Shown here piece after piece: positions 7,935-17,248 of a DNA stretch of 64,000 nt (within the stretch, counting starts at the first letter, position 1; each line of letters starts with the position of its first letter). This DNA is from Marimicrobium sp913061115. GTDB taxonomy: Bacteria > Pseudomonadota > Gammaproteobacteria > Pseudomonadales > Halieaceae. The notes under the pieces were generated by a model. It made no database searches, was not told the origin of the DNA, and worked only from the letters and a program-made list of their open reading frames with translations. The position numbers and the translations under genes were made by a program. The stretch covers positions 3,472,001 to 3,536,000 of the forward strand of contig NZ_CP159826.1 in NCBI RefSeq assembly GCF_047729875.1, written 5' to 3'.

Positions 7935-9470
7935 ATGAGTGGCATCAAACAGCTTTTAAACGATATTGAGAACGCACCCAACGGTTCGCACGTAGTCGCC
8001 ATTTTCGATTTCGATGGCACTCTTATCGCTGGTTATTCAGCCACAGCCTTTATCCGCGAACAACTCAAACGCGGCGATCTGTCCGTGCGTCAGTTTGTCG
8101 AATTGATGCGGGCCATGACCAATTTTGGACTCGGTAATATGAGATTTTCGGGCATGATGGCCATCAACGCCCAGTTCATGCGTGGCATTGAGGAAGAGAC
8201 CTATCACGAGGTGGGAAAGCAACTGTATACCAAACAGATCGCCCGCCTAATCTACCCTGAATCGCGTGCACTTGTAGAAGCACATCGGGCCAAAGGGCAC
8301 ACTGTCGCCATCATATCTTCCGCTACACCTTATCAAGTAGTAAACGCCGCTGCAGACTTGGGCATTGATCACGTGCTGTGCACACACCTGGAAGTTGAAA
8401 ACGGCACGTTCACCGGCGGCGTTGTCAGCCCTACCTGTTTTGGGCAAGGCAAGGTCGACGCCGCAGAATCGCTAGCGACGGAGCTTCGCGCTGACCTAAA
8501 CAAAAGTTTTTTCTACTCAGATAGTACGGATGATCTGTTATTGCTCGAGAGAGTGGGGCACCCACGAGCGCTGAACCCCAGCGACAGACTGGAGCGAATC
8601 GCACGCGGGCGGCAATGGCCCGTTACAAAATTTGGCAGCCGCGGGCGCCCTACTTTGACCCAATTTATTCGCTCCATAGCGGCCACCACATCGCTAGTGA
8701 CCAGCTTTGTAGCGGGCCTGCCGGTCTATGCCCTGACAGGCTCCAAACGCGAATCACAAAACTTTTCCTTCTCCCTATTTGCCGATACAGCCAGCGCCCT
8801 TGTCGGCATGGATTTAGACGTAACAGGAGAAGAGCACCTGTGGTCCCACCGCCCCGCCGTTTTTGTTTTCAACCACCAGAGTAAGGCAGATGTCATTATC
8901 ATCGCCAAATTATTGCGTCGCGATATCGCCGGAGTAGGCAAAAAAGAAATTAAAAAAGACACACCGGTTCTGGGTAAGGTACTAGAGCTAGGCGGATTAG
9001 TTTTTATAGACCGCGCCGACGGCCAGAGTGCGATCAACGCGATGAAACCGCTAATAGATGTGATACGCAACGAAGGGAAATCAGTGGTAATGGCGCCGGA
9101 GGGCACCCGCACCGTTTCTCCGGCCATGGCACCTTTCAAAAAAGGTGCTTTCCACCTGGCAATGCAAGCGGGGGTTCCCATTATACCTATCGTTATTTAC
9201 AACTCGGGGGATGTTGCGCCCAAAGGTGACTTCGTCCTCCGCTCTGCGACCGTCAAGGTAGAAGCATTGCCGCCGGTTGATACCGGTCAATGGTCACTGG
9301 AGACAATGGATGAACATGTACGTGAAGTGCGCAATATGTTCGCTCGAGCATTAGGGCAGCCAGAACAAACACTGCGCAAAACACTCACCACCAAGACCAA
9401 ACCAAAAGTGAAACCCAAAGCAAAGCCAAAGGCGGAGGCCGTACGCAAACGGATAGTGAAAAAACAATAA
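7935..9470 (+). CDS. HAD-family phosphatase fused to 1-acyl-glycerol-3-phosphate acyltransferase (PlsC-like)
   Basis: Two enzymes in one 511-residue chain. Residues ~20-225 are a HAD-IB (SerB-like) hydrolase with IFDFDGTL (nucleophile Asp25, Asp27), SSATPYQ and YSDSTDDLLLL. A hydrophobic segment (~245-265) follows, then a PlsC/LPLAT domain: HQSKAD (HX4D, His314/Asp319), FIDR and APEGTRT (Glu389). The C-terminus is a lysine/proline-rich tail of about 30 residues. It should acylate lysophosphatidic acid at the membrane; the phosphatase might act on the phosphatidate or a related phosphoester, which is inference. The same fusion next to a PlsB homologue is known in Mycobacterium tuberculosis (Rv2483c beside plsB2). 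RBS AAGGAAG precedes the ATG. Confidence 0.88.
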   Translation: MSGIKQLLNDIENAPNGSHVVAIFDFDGTLIAGYSATAFIREQLKRGDLSVRQFVELMRAMTNFGLGNMRFSGMMAINAQFMRGIEEETYHEVGKQLYTKQIARLIYPESRALVEAHRAKGHTVAIISSATPYQVVNAAADLGIDHVLCTHLEVENGTFTGGVVSPTCFGQGKVDAAESLATELRADLNKSFFYSDSTDDLLLLERVGHPRALNPSDRLERIARGRQWPVTKFGSRGRPTLTQFIRSIAATTSLVTSFVAGLPVYALTGSKRESQNFSFSLFADTASALVGMDLDVTGEEHLWSHRPAVFVFNHQSKADVIIIAKLLRRDIAGVGKKEIKKDTPVLGKVLELGGLVFIDRADGQSAINAMKPLIDVIRNEGKSVVMAPEGTRTVSPAMAPFKKGAFHLAMQAGVPIIPIVIYNSGDVAPKGDFVLRSATVKVEALPPVDTGQWSLETMDEHVREVRNMFARALGQPEQTLRKTLTTKTKPKVKPKAKPKAEAVRKRIVKKQ

Positions 9471-9496
9471 ATACATCACAGAAGCAGGCTGGATGG

Positions 9497-11830
9497 ATGA
9501 ATACAACAAGGAAATACCAGCAGGGTAGTCCGTGGCCGAGCGGGAATCATCCGCAAGTGCTATTCATACTCGATACCTGTAACAGTTTTGAGCAGGATCT
9601 CCTGAAAGGATGGATAGAACATCACAGGGAGTCCGGGGGAACAGCAGCGCAAACAGTCTGCGTCGATCTGAGCGACGATCATCGCAGCATAGACAGTGTG
9701 CTGTTGGTTAATGCACTGACACTGCCGATCGACACCGTGGTCGCTCCTCTGCGGATCGCATGGTTGCCGTCGCAGGAATCCATTCATTCAGGACCCCGAC
9801 TGCGCGACCTAATATTCGGTGATCCCCGGCACCCCAACCCCCGGCGCGGCCGCAAGATTCTTAAAACGGCGCCGCAAAGAATGCATCTTCTGAGCGGGAA
9901 GCCCGACTCGGTGGCTAATTTGCGCGCGCGCTTTGAGCTGCATCACAAAATAGATAACCGCGATAGTCAGCGAGACTTTGCTGACTTCGTCGCGCGTCAG
10001 GCCTCGGTAGTGCTGGACCTCGCTGAACGTCGACTGCAAGGTGGTCGCTACAAAGTGCCGCGCTATGTCGCAGCTAACCTGATGGCCAGTACCAGTTACA
10101 ACGAGGCACTGGACACTCTCTCTGCAGAATCGGGCATCGCCAAGGCACAGCTAGTGAAAGATGCCAAAGGCTACCTGGATGAAATGGTGTCTAGGCCCAG
10201 TATGTTCTGGCTAGACGTATACGCTAGGTTCAACAAGTTTTGCCTCGGCCTAGGGTACGAAGCGGAGATTGTCTGCGATCAAGAAGTCGTAGAAAAACTA
10301 CGCCAAATCGTACGTGAATATCCTTCGATGCTGCTTTGGACACACAAGACCTATCTCGATGGCATGGTTCTACCCAAGCTGCTTTACGACAACGATTTTC
10401 CTATGCCCCATATGTTTGGTGGCGCTAACCTGAATTTCCCAGGACTCGGATTTTTACTGCACCGGTCGGGTACCATTTTTATTCGACGCAGCTTTCAGGA
10501 TAACGAGTTATACAAAATGACGCTGCGCCACTACGTAGGCTATCTCATGGGAAAACGTTTTCCCATGAATTGGGCTTTCGAAGGCACGCGATCCCGTCTA
10601 GGGAAATTAATGCCGCCGCGCTATGGGCTGCTTAAATATGTGCTGGAGGCCTGCGACGCGACTGATGCCAGGGACATTCACATCATCCCGATTTCCATCA
10701 GCTACGACCTGATCAGAGATGTCGAGGAGTACGCCACCGAACAGACAAGCCACGGCAAAGGCGCCGAATCTCTGCGCTGGCTTATCGGTTATCTTCGCAG
10801 CCTGACTCGACCGATGGGCAAGATCTATGTGGATATCGGTGAGCCCGTCGTACTGAATAAGGCGCCAGACCCCGATGACCGCCTCGCGCTGTCTAAGATC
10901 GCCTTCGAAGTCGCCGTGGAAGCCAACCATGTCACCGCCATTACGTTTCCCTCGCTGGCGACAATGAGCTTGCTCGGTGCAGCACCTAAGGCACTCACTG
11001 AGAAGGAGGTGGTGGCCGATCTAAATGCGCTGCTGCGCTGGGCAAACGCCAGAGACATACGTGTGTCAAAAGATTTTAACTTGACCTTCGCAGACCACAT
11101 CTCGAGCTTGTTGGGCATCATGCTGAATGAGGGCATCGTCACACTCTATGACGAGGGCCCCGAAGTGGTGTACGGCATCGGCCTGAATCAACACACAGTG
11201 GCAAGCTATTATCGCAACACGGTCATCCACTTTTTTGTCAACAAAGCTATTATCGAACTAGCCCTTTTAAAAGCCAGTGAAAACGAAGGGCCTGACGCAT
11301 TGAATGTTTTTTGGGCAGAGGTAGACCAGTTACGTGACTTGTTCAAATTTGAATTCTTTTACGCCCCTACCGAGATATTTCATCAACAGATACGCGAAGA
11401 GCTGAGTCGCTATGACGAGGACTGGCAAACGCTGCTCAGCCAGGGCACATTTGCGTTCGGCCAATTACTCAACCGTATGACACCGCTGGTCTCTCATGTC
11501 ACGCTGCTCATTTTCACAGAGGCCTACTCCATTGTCGCCGCTCTAGCCGCACGTATGGCTTACTCAGAAACGCTAGTGGAGCAGGCGTGTGTGGCTGATG
11601 CGCTGAAACTGGGTCGACAGGCTTACCTGCAACGTCGGATCAACAGTGAGGCATCAATTGGTAAACTGCTGTTCAACAATGGCTTCAAAATGTTACAAAA
11701 CCGGGGGCTAACGGACGCCGGAGAACCGACGCTCGCAAAAAGACGACTTAAGCAGTCACACCAGTTACGCGATCTATTGCGCCGGCTAGACCTGATTCGC
11801 GCGATCGGCGTGGCCAGTCGCGGTAGTTAA
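9497..11830 (+). CDS. Glycerol-3-phosphate 1-O-acyltransferase (PlsB-like)
   Basis: First committed step of phospholipid/triacylglycerol synthesis: acyl transfer to sn-1 of glycerol-3-phosphate at the inner membrane. The 777-residue chain has GPAT/LPLAT blocks: HKTYLD (HX4D, His283/Asp288; E. coli has HRSHMD-type sequence), SGTIFIRRSF, WAFEGTRSRLGK (Glu362) and HIIPISISYD. Length fits PlsB (~800) and the variant motifs resemble mycobacterial PlsB2 more than E. coli PlsB. It lies 26 nt after the HAD-PlsC gene and 42 nt before gpsA, which supplies its substrate, so the three genes read as one operon. Confidence 0.88.
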   Translation: MNTTRKYQQGSPWPSGNHPQVLFILDTCNSFEQDLLKGWIEHHRESGGTAAQTVCVDLSDDHRSIDSVLLVNALTLPIDTVVAPLRIAWLPSQESIHSGPRLRDLIFGDPRHPNPRRGRKILKTAPQRMHLLSGKPDSVANLRARFELHHKIDNRDSQRDFADFVARQASVVLDLAERRLQGGRYKVPRYVAANLMASTSYNEALDTLSAESGIAKAQLVKDAKGYLDEMVSRPSMFWLDVYARFNKFCLGLGYEAEIVCDQEVVEKLRQIVREYPSMLLWTHKTYLDGMVLPKLLYDNDFPMPHMFGGANLNFPGLGFLLHRSGTIFIRRSFQDNELYKMTLRHYVGYLMGKRFPMNWAFEGTRSRLGKLMPPRYGLLKYVLEACDATDARDIHIIPISISYDLIRDVEEYATEQTSHGKGAESLRWLIGYLRSLTRPMGKIYVDIGEPVVLNKAPDPDDRLALSKIAFEVAVEANHVTAITFPSLATMSLLGAAPKALTEKEVVADLNALLRWANARDIRVSKDFNLTFADHISSLLGIMLNEGIVTLYDEGPEVVYGIGLNQHTVASYYRNTVIHFFVNKAIIELALLKASENEGPDALNVFWAEVDQLRDLFKFEFFYAPTEIFHQQIREELSRYDEDWQTLLSQGTFAFGQLLNRMTPLVSHVTLLIFTEAYSIVAALAARMAYSETLVEQACVADALKLGRQAYLQRRINSEASIGKLLFNNGFKMLQNRGLTDAGEPTLAKRRLKQSHQLRDLLRRLDLIRAIGVASRGS

Positions 11831-11872
11831 CAGGCATCAATCAACGAGCATTTATTTGCAGGAGAGCAGACA

Positions 11873-12877
11873 ATGGCAAATCTTAATGTCACGGTTTTAG
11901 GTGGCGGGTCCTGGGGTACAACAGTGGCATCACTGGTCGCTCGCAATGCACCCATCACTTTGTGGGCACGCAATCCGACTACGGTGGCAGAGATCAACAC
12001 GCATCATACCAACGAAGTGTTTCTGCCTGGCGCGATACTACCAGAGAAGCTTTTCGCTACCACCGATTTGTGTAAAGCGGTGCGGGGTGCCGATGTCATC
12101 GTGATGGGCATACCCTCACAAAATTTTCGCCAAGTGTTACTTGAAGTCAAAAAAAATATACGAGCCTGGGTGCCCGTAATCAGCCTAACCAAAGGGTTAG
12201 AGCTAGACACTCGTATGCGCATGACAGAAATCATTACCGAGGTACTGCCGGGACACCCGGTGGGCGTTCTTACAGGGCCAAACCTGGCACAGGAAATTAT
12301 AGCCGGGCAAGCCGCTGCCAGTGTGATCGCAATGGAAGACGAGATTATTGTGCAAGAGCTGCAAACCGTGTTTAAAAGTGGTTTGTTCCGAACTTACACT
12401 AACACCGATGTGATCGGCTGCGAACTTGGTGGCGTCCTGAAAAACATTATCGCCATTGCCGTAGGCATGGGTGATGGTCAGGGTGCGGGTGACAATACCC
12501 GCGCCGGCCTGATCACCCGAGGGCTGGCCGAAGTGACCCGGCTTGGCGTAGCGATGGGCGGCCGGGCAGAGACCTTTGCCGGACTGGCTGGCATGGGCGA
12601 CATGATCGCCACCTGCACGAGTCCCCAGAGCCGCAATCGCCACGTGGGCATTCAGCTGGGCATGGGGCGAAACATGGAGGAGATTGTCAGCGAAATGGTA
12701 ATGGTAGCTGAAGGCGTGAAGAGTGCGCCGGCCGTGCTCGCACTGGCCGAACAATACAAAGTGGACACACCCATTTTCCGCGATGTCTACCGCGTACTTT
12801 CGGGAGATACTTCGGCCACTCGCACCTTCCGCGGCCTTCTGCGAGTAGAGGCTGGAGCTGAGTCAGAACCCGGTTAA
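11873..12877 (+). CDS. gpsA: NAD(P)H-dependent glycerol-3-phosphate dehydrogenase
   Basis: Reduces dihydroxyacetone phosphate to sn-glycerol-3-phosphate for membrane lipid synthesis. The 334 residues start with the Rossmann motif VTVLGGGSWGTTVASL, followed by GIPSQNFR, SLTKGLE, LTGPNLAQEI, the catalytic-lysine region GVLKNIIAIAVGMGDG, GDNTRAGLITRGLAE and FAGLAGMGDMIATC. All are diagnostic for GpsA. RBS GGAG lies 9 nt upstream. Its position behind the PlsC-like and PlsB-like genes puts substrate supply and both acylation steps in one operon. Confidence 0.96.
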   Translation: MANLNVTVLGGGSWGTTVASLVARNAPITLWARNPTTVAEINTHHTNEVFLPGAILPEKLFATTDLCKAVRGADVIVMGIPSQNFRQVLLEVKKNIRAWVPVISLTKGLELDTRMRMTEIITEVLPGHPVGVLTGPNLAQEIIAGQAAASVIAMEDEIIVQELQTVFKSGLFRTYTNTDVIGCELGGVLKNIIAIAVGMGDGQGAGDNTRAGLITRGLAEVTRLGVAMGGRAETFAGLAGMGDMIATCTSPQSRNRHVGIQLGMGRNMEEIVSEMVMVAEGVKSAPAVLALAEQYKVDTPIFRDVYRVLSGDTSATRTFRGLLRVEAGAESEPG

Positions 12878-13026
12878 CGCAACATCAAAAAGCCAATACA
12901 AAGTGGAGATTTTCCCTCATCTAAGGCATAATTTTGCACGTGCAGAGTGAGTCGAAAACACACGCTCTCTGCTTTAGCGGGAAAAACAAATAACAGCATT
13001 AACGGAGTCAGGTGGAGTGGTGAGCG

Positions 13027-13866
13027 ATGGGAATCACGAAGGCGATCTGCTTTGTATTAGTCCTTTTTTTTACCGGGTCTATAACGGCCAACAACTCAAA
13101 GTTTTCTGCCCTCAAAGGTAACCCTGGACTCCGTTCAGCGTCTGCTATCGTGCTTGATTCGGGTGGCAACCTGATCTACGGGAAAGACATAGACACGGTT
13201 AGACCCATCGCGTCCATCACCAAACTAATGACCGCTATGGTCATACTGGACGCCGGCTTGGATCTTGAAGAAGACATCGTCATCGCCGACCAAGATCGCG
13301 ACTTCATTCGTATGACGGGTTCGCGCCTGAGTGTCGGAGCGACTCTGCAGCGCCGCGAACTGCTGCTACTCGCGCTGATGTCATCGGAAAACCGAGCCGC
13401 TGCCGCCTTGGGTAGAACCTACCCCGGAGGTCTTGAGCGCTTTGTAGCAGCAATGAACAGCAAGGCTGCCAGTCTTGGCATGTACAATAGCCAGTTCGCA
13501 GACCCTGCTGGGCTCAATGCGGACAACGTATCGACTGCCAGCGATCTGGCTAGAATGCTGGCCGCCGCCCAGGGTTACCCCATGATCACAGACGCAACTA
13601 CGACCCTCCATCGTGATGTACAACCTTATGCTAGCAGAGGCCCCCTCACGTTCAATAACACCAACCGACTGCTGAAAAATGCGAACTGGAAGATTGAACT
13701 CAGTAAAACAGGCTATATCAATGAAGCCGGGCGCTGTTTGGTGATGAGCACCAATATCGATGGCGAAGCTGTGTCTATTGTGTTGCTGAATTCCTTTGGG
13801 AAATTAACGCCCTATGGCGACTCGAATAGGCTGCGAAAATGGATGCTGGCCAGTAGTCGAACGTAA
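13027..13866 (+). CDS. pbpG: D-alanyl-D-alanine endopeptidase, PBP7/PbpG-like (peptidase S11)
   Basis: Periplasmic penicillin-binding protein cleaving D-Ala-mDAP cross-links in peptidoglycan. A signal peptide covers about residues 1-22. The three serine-hydrolase motifs are present: SITK (Ser63/Lys66), SEN (Ser120-Asn122) and KTG (227-229). The 279-residue chain lacks the C-terminal beta domain and amphipathic anchor of PBP5/6, which points to the PbpG branch and a soluble endopeptidase. GGAG lies 9 nt before the ATG. The beta-barrel gene follows 23 nt later. Confidence 0.92.
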   Translation: MGITKAICFVLVLFFTGSITANNSKFSALKGNPGLRSASAIVLDSGGNLIYGKDIDTVRPIASITKLMTAMVILDAGLDLEEDIVIADQDRDFIRMTGSRLSVGATLQRRELLLLALMSSENRAAAALGRTYPGGLERFVAAMNSKAASLGMYNSQFADPAGLNADNVSTASDLARMLAAAQGYPMITDATTTLHRDVQPYASRGPLTFNNTNRLLKNANWKIELSKTGYINEAGRCLVMSTNIDGEAVSIVLLNSFGKLTPYGDSNRLRKWMLASSRT

Positions 13867-13889
13867 TACACACAGGATACCTGACACCC

Positions 13890-14606
13890 GTGAAGCATAG
13901 ATTCGCTACCGTCTGCAGTGCACTGTTTTTCGCACTACACATAACCACTGCCCAGGCCGAAGCACCCAGTGACTCGGCACCTTTGGTGCAGATGTCCTTT
14001 GGTATTCTGGAGTTGGATAATCAAACGACCAGCCGGGACGGAAAGTCACAGGGCGCGGTGGACATTGATTTCAGCTCCCTCCCCAGCGGCGGCCTCGAGG
14101 TAGAGTACACGTTCGCCAAGGGGTGGGTGCACTGGGGTCTCAACCCCGGCGCAAGTGTTTCATGGAAAACGGATGACACGAGATTCTCCGGCAGCTCGAC
14201 CAACGGCAATGGTGGCACCGTAGTGCTGGAAGCCGACAGTTCGCTGTTTTTGGCTGAGATTCACCTTGGCGGCTATGTGCGTGGACGACTAAGTGATCGC
14301 ATCACGACCTACGCCGCCGCTGGTCCGATGGTGATGTACGGCTCACACGATGTGAATAATGAAAGCAGCATGTCCGCTCCACCACAGGTGACACCATCCA
14401 ACACCGTAGTTTTCAAGGAAACCGACAGTTCCGATATTAATGTCGGGTATTACTTACGGGCAGGTATCGATTTCAGCATCCGGAAGAACCAGCACATCGG
14501 CTTCGGAATTCGCTACATGTCCACTGAGTTGGATTTCAATAAAACGGTTGGCAAGGTTGATATTAAGGGCCCTCTGTATGTCCTGACTTTTAGTACTCAG
14601 CTCTAG
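13890..14606 (+). CDS. Predicted outer-membrane beta-barrel protein
   Basis: Signal peptide of about 23 residues (LFFALHITTAQA) followed by ~215 residues rich in alternating polar/hydrophobic strands (GGLEVEYTFAKGWVHWGLN, LFLAEIHLGGYVRGRL, YYLRAGIDFSIRKNQHIGFGIRYMS) and a C-terminal strand ending in LTFSTQL. This pattern and length (238) fit an 8-stranded OmpW/OmpA-barrel-like protein, but I do not recognise the family. GTG start at 13890 with AGGATA about 10 nt upstream. It closely follows pbpG and may be co-transcribed. Confidence 0.7.
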   Translation: MKHRFATVCSALFFALHITTAQAEAPSDSAPLVQMSFGILELDNQTTSRDGKSQGAVDIDFSSLPSGGLEVEYTFAKGWVHWGLNPGASVSWKTDDTRFSGSSTNGNGGTVVLEADSSLFLAEIHLGGYVRGRLSDRITTYAAAGPMVMYGSHDVNNESSMSAPPQVTPSNTVVFKETDSSDINVGYYLRAGIDFSIRKNQHIGFGIRYMSTELDFNKTVGKVDIKGPLYVLTFSTQL

Positions 14607-14828
14607 ATGCTAGCAGATTTTATCCTGGCCCTATGCCTTGCTACCGCCGGCATTGATCCGAGACGACGCTTCCTCCACATGAAGCCCACAGTAACGACAT
14701 CTGTTACCCCTCTTAAGTTGAATAGTTAAGCCACGGGACTTTCCTTCACCCTGTGGCTCAAACAGGGGTAGCAGAAGTGCTCACGCAGTCTATACTCGTG
14801 TATTGTTATAAAGAGACAAGGTGACACC
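14607..14828. other. Intergenic region with imperfect hairpin before the Rieske oxygenase gene
   Basis: No gene seen. At about 14731-14759 GCCACGGG and CCTGTGGC can form an 8-bp stem with one G-T pair and a 12-nt loop; there is no T-run, so it is a poor intrinsic terminator. An AT-rich TATAAA about 20 nt before the ATG could be a -10 element, followed by AAGGTG as RBS. Confidence 0.3.
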
Positions 14829-15917
14829 ATGGCAACGGCAGCTGACTACAATCTGGGCCCCAATACCTTTCCCCGGGGCTGGTTTATCGTGGCGGAGAGC
14901 AAAGAGCTGGATAAGGGCCCTATGGCCGTCCGTTATTTCGGTCAGGATCTAGCGTTATATCGTGGAGAAAGTGGAAAGCCGGTGTTACTGGACGCCTATT
15001 GCTCCCACATGGGCACACACCTGACCGCAAGTACCAGCGCCATGATTGTGAAAAACGGCGAGCAGATAGAGGGTGACTCTATTCGCTGTCCCTATCACGG
15101 CTGGCGCTACAACTCTGAGGGTGATGTTGATGACATTCCATACCACGATGGCCCTTGCCCAAAATCAGCTTCTATTCGCTCCTACCCAGTGGTGGATAAC
15201 ATGGGCTGCATCATGGCTTGGTATGATGCGGATGGCCGTGCGCCAGACTACGAGGCCCCGTCTTTACCGCAGTGGGATGACCCGCAGTGGGTGCGCTGGG
15301 AACTTGACCATCTGGGTGAGTTAGCAATACACACTCAGGAAATCCTAGACAACATGGCGGATGTTCGACACCTCGGGCCCACTCATGGCGCTCCAAGCGA
15401 GTACTTTGAGAACGAGTTCATCGATCACATCTATGTACAGCGGCAGGGCGGCCCAATGCAGCTGTACGAGACTTACCTTTACACCACCACTTGGTACACC
15501 GGCCCAGGAATATTACTCTCCAAACAGGTGTTTTCCGGTAACGTCATCTTCGAACTGATTGCCAATACACCTGTGGATGACGGGCTCACCAAATGCTTCC
15601 ACGGCTGCCTGTTCAAGGGCAGCGCCGCGCAAGCAACGGATGAAGATCGCGAGATAGCCAAGCAGGCTCAGGCTGGAGCGTTAGAAGCCTTTGGTGCAGA
15701 CTTCAATGTGTGGCAGAACAAGAAGCCAGCACTCAAAATTATGCAGATGAAAACTGACGGTCCGTTCCGTATCGGGCGTAAGTGGTATTCCCAGTTTTTC
15801 GCGGCTCCGGATAACGTCCTGTCAATCCAACAGGAGCTCAATGGCATAGTCCATACCGAAGGCATGCCGACACCGGCGGACTCTAACCACAACATTGATG
15901 ACGGATTACCGTTTTAG
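14829..15917 (+). CDS. Rieske 2Fe-2S non-heme iron oxygenase, KshA-like
   Basis: Terminal oxygenase of a Rieske system. Residues 58-90 bind the 2Fe-2S cluster (CSH at 58-60, CPYH at 87-90, with a longer-than-usual 26-residue gap), and the mononuclear iron site is ADVRHLGPTH (Asp178, His181, His186). Overall length (362) and N-terminal motif FPRGWFIVA resemble 3-ketosteroid 9-alpha-hydroxylase KshA and related DAF-36/Neverland-type enzymes. It would hydroxylate a steroid-like or other alicyclic substrate. No reductase (KshB-like) is adjacent, so electrons must come from elsewhere. Steroid specificity is inference from family resemblance. Confidence 0.85.
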   Translation: MATAADYNLGPNTFPRGWFIVAESKELDKGPMAVRYFGQDLALYRGESGKPVLLDAYCSHMGTHLTASTSAMIVKNGEQIEGDSIRCPYHGWRYNSEGDVDDIPYHDGPCPKSASIRSYPVVDNMGCIMAWYDADGRAPDYEAPSLPQWDDPQWVRWELDHLGELAIHTQEILDNMADVRHLGPTHGAPSEYFENEFIDHIYVQRQGGPMQLYETYLYTTTWYTGPGILLSKQVFSGNVIFELIANTPVDDGLTKCFHGCLFKGSAAQATDEDREIAKQAQAGALEAFGADFNVWQNKKPALKIMQMKTDGPFRIGRKWYSQFFAAPDNVLSIQQELNGIVHTEGMPTPADSNHNIDDGLPF

Positions 15918-16032
15918 CAGGGTGAAGCAACGCTGGCACCAACACCGTTTACAAAGTGTCAGTGGCTAGCCATGCTGCGCATGTCAAGAAATCGTCGGGG
16001 TCCGGCTTCGACAAGCGATTGAGCGGGCAACG

Positions 16033-17217
16033 TCAAAATGCAGGTATATCGGTCTGCGTGCGCCCGAGTATCAGCGCGTGAATATCCTGTGTGCCCTCAT
16101 ATGTGTTGACCACTTCGAGATTGACCATGTGGCGCATCACTGGATACTCATCGGAAATACCATTGCCTCCGAGCATGTCCCGCGCCTGGCGGGCAATGGC
16201 TAGGGATTTGCCACAGGAGTTGCGCTTGATGAGGGAGATCAGCTCTGGGGCGATCTGTCCGGCATCCATCAGCTGTCCGGCACGGAAACACCCCTGTAAC
16301 GCGAGACTGATTTCAGTCTGCATATCCGCCAATTTTAACTGCACGAGCTGGTTCGCAGCCAGCGGGCGACCGAACTGAGTGCGCGATAGGGTGTAGTCCC
16401 GCGCGGTATGCCAGCAGGTTTCGGCGGCGCCTATTGCGCCCCAACTGATCCCGTAGCGCGCATTATTAAGGCACCCAAAGGGACCCTTCAGACCCTCAAC
16501 ATCCGGCAGCAATTGCGTCTCAGATACGAACACGTCCTGCATAATAATTTCTCCGGTGACGGAAGTACGCAGGGCGAGTTTTCCTTCTATCGTGGGCGTA
16601 CTCAGTCCGGCCATGTCCCGTTCCAGAATAAAACCGCGAATTTTATCGTCGTCCGTTTTTGCCCAAATGACAAAGACATCCGCAATGGGGCTATTGGTAA
16701 TCCACATCTTTGCGCCGCTGAGCCGGAAACCGTTGTCGACACTTCTAGCCCGCGTCTCCATGCCACCGGGGTCGGAGCCATGATCCGGTTCAGTCAAACC
16801 AAAACAACCAATCCATTCACCGGTGGCCAGTTTTGGCAGGTATTTCTCACGCTGCGCCTCACTGCCATAAGCATAAATAGGGTACATCACTAATGACGAC
16901 TGGACGCTCATCATGGATCGATAACCAGAATCTACCCGCTCCACCTCTCGGGCGATAAGACCATAGGACGTGTAGTCCACGCCCGGGCAGCCGTAGCCAT
17001 CGATGGTAGAACCCAACAGTCCCAATGCGCCCATCTCGCGAAAAATAGCCAGGTCGGTCTGCTCATTGCGAAAAGCCTCCCGCACCCGTGGCAGCAATTT
17101 TTCCTGTGCGTACTGACGCGCGGTATCGCGCACCATGCGCTGTTGCTCAGTCAGCTGCTGCTCTAGCAAGAATGGATCCTGCCAGTTCAGCGCCTGCCAT
17201 TTTATCTGCTTTGCCAT
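16033..17217 (-). CDS. gcdH: Glutaryl-CoA dehydrogenase
   Basis: Oxidises and decarboxylates glutaryl-CoA to crotonyl-CoA and CO2. The 394 residues show the GCDH-specific pattern: SVQSSLVMYPIYAYGSEAQR, CFGLTEPDHGSDPGGM, WITNSPIADVFVIWAK, ARYGISWGAIGAAE, QFGRPLAANQLVQLKLADM and the catalytic glutamate in NTYEGTQDIHALILGR (Glu374). RBS AGGAAGG lies 8 nt upstream of the ATG. It is 31 nt downstream of speB on the same strand, so the two are probably co-transcribed. This suggests a route from diamines or lysine to glutaryl-CoA. Confidence 0.95.
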   Translation of the reverse strand: MAKQIKWQALNWQDPFLLEQQLTEQQRMVRDTARQYAQEKLLPRVREAFRNEQTDLAIFREMGALGLLGSTIDGYGCPGVDYTSYGLIAREVERVDSGYRSMMSVQSSLVMYPIYAYGSEAQREKYLPKLATGEWIGCFGLTEPDHGSDPGGMETRARSVDNGFRLSGAKMWITNSPIADVFVIWAKTDDDKIRGFILERDMAGLSTPTIEGKLALRTSVTGEIIMQDVFVSETQLLPDVEGLKGPFGCLNNARYGISWGAIGAAETCWHTARDYTLSRTQFGRPLAANQLVQLKLADMQTEISLALQGCFRAGQLMDAGQIAPELISLIKRNSCGKSLAIARQARDMLGGNGISDEYPVMRHMVNLEVVNTYEGTQDIHALILGRTQTDIPAF

Positions 17218-17248
17218 TTTTAAAACCTTCCTGTTCCGCTTCTTCGTA

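Noticed and set aside
13890..15917. Idea that the beta-barrel gene and Rieske gene form a transport-plus-oxidation operon
   Set aside because: They are separated by 222 nt with a possible hairpin and promoter-like sequence, and the barrel is spaced with pbpG instead.
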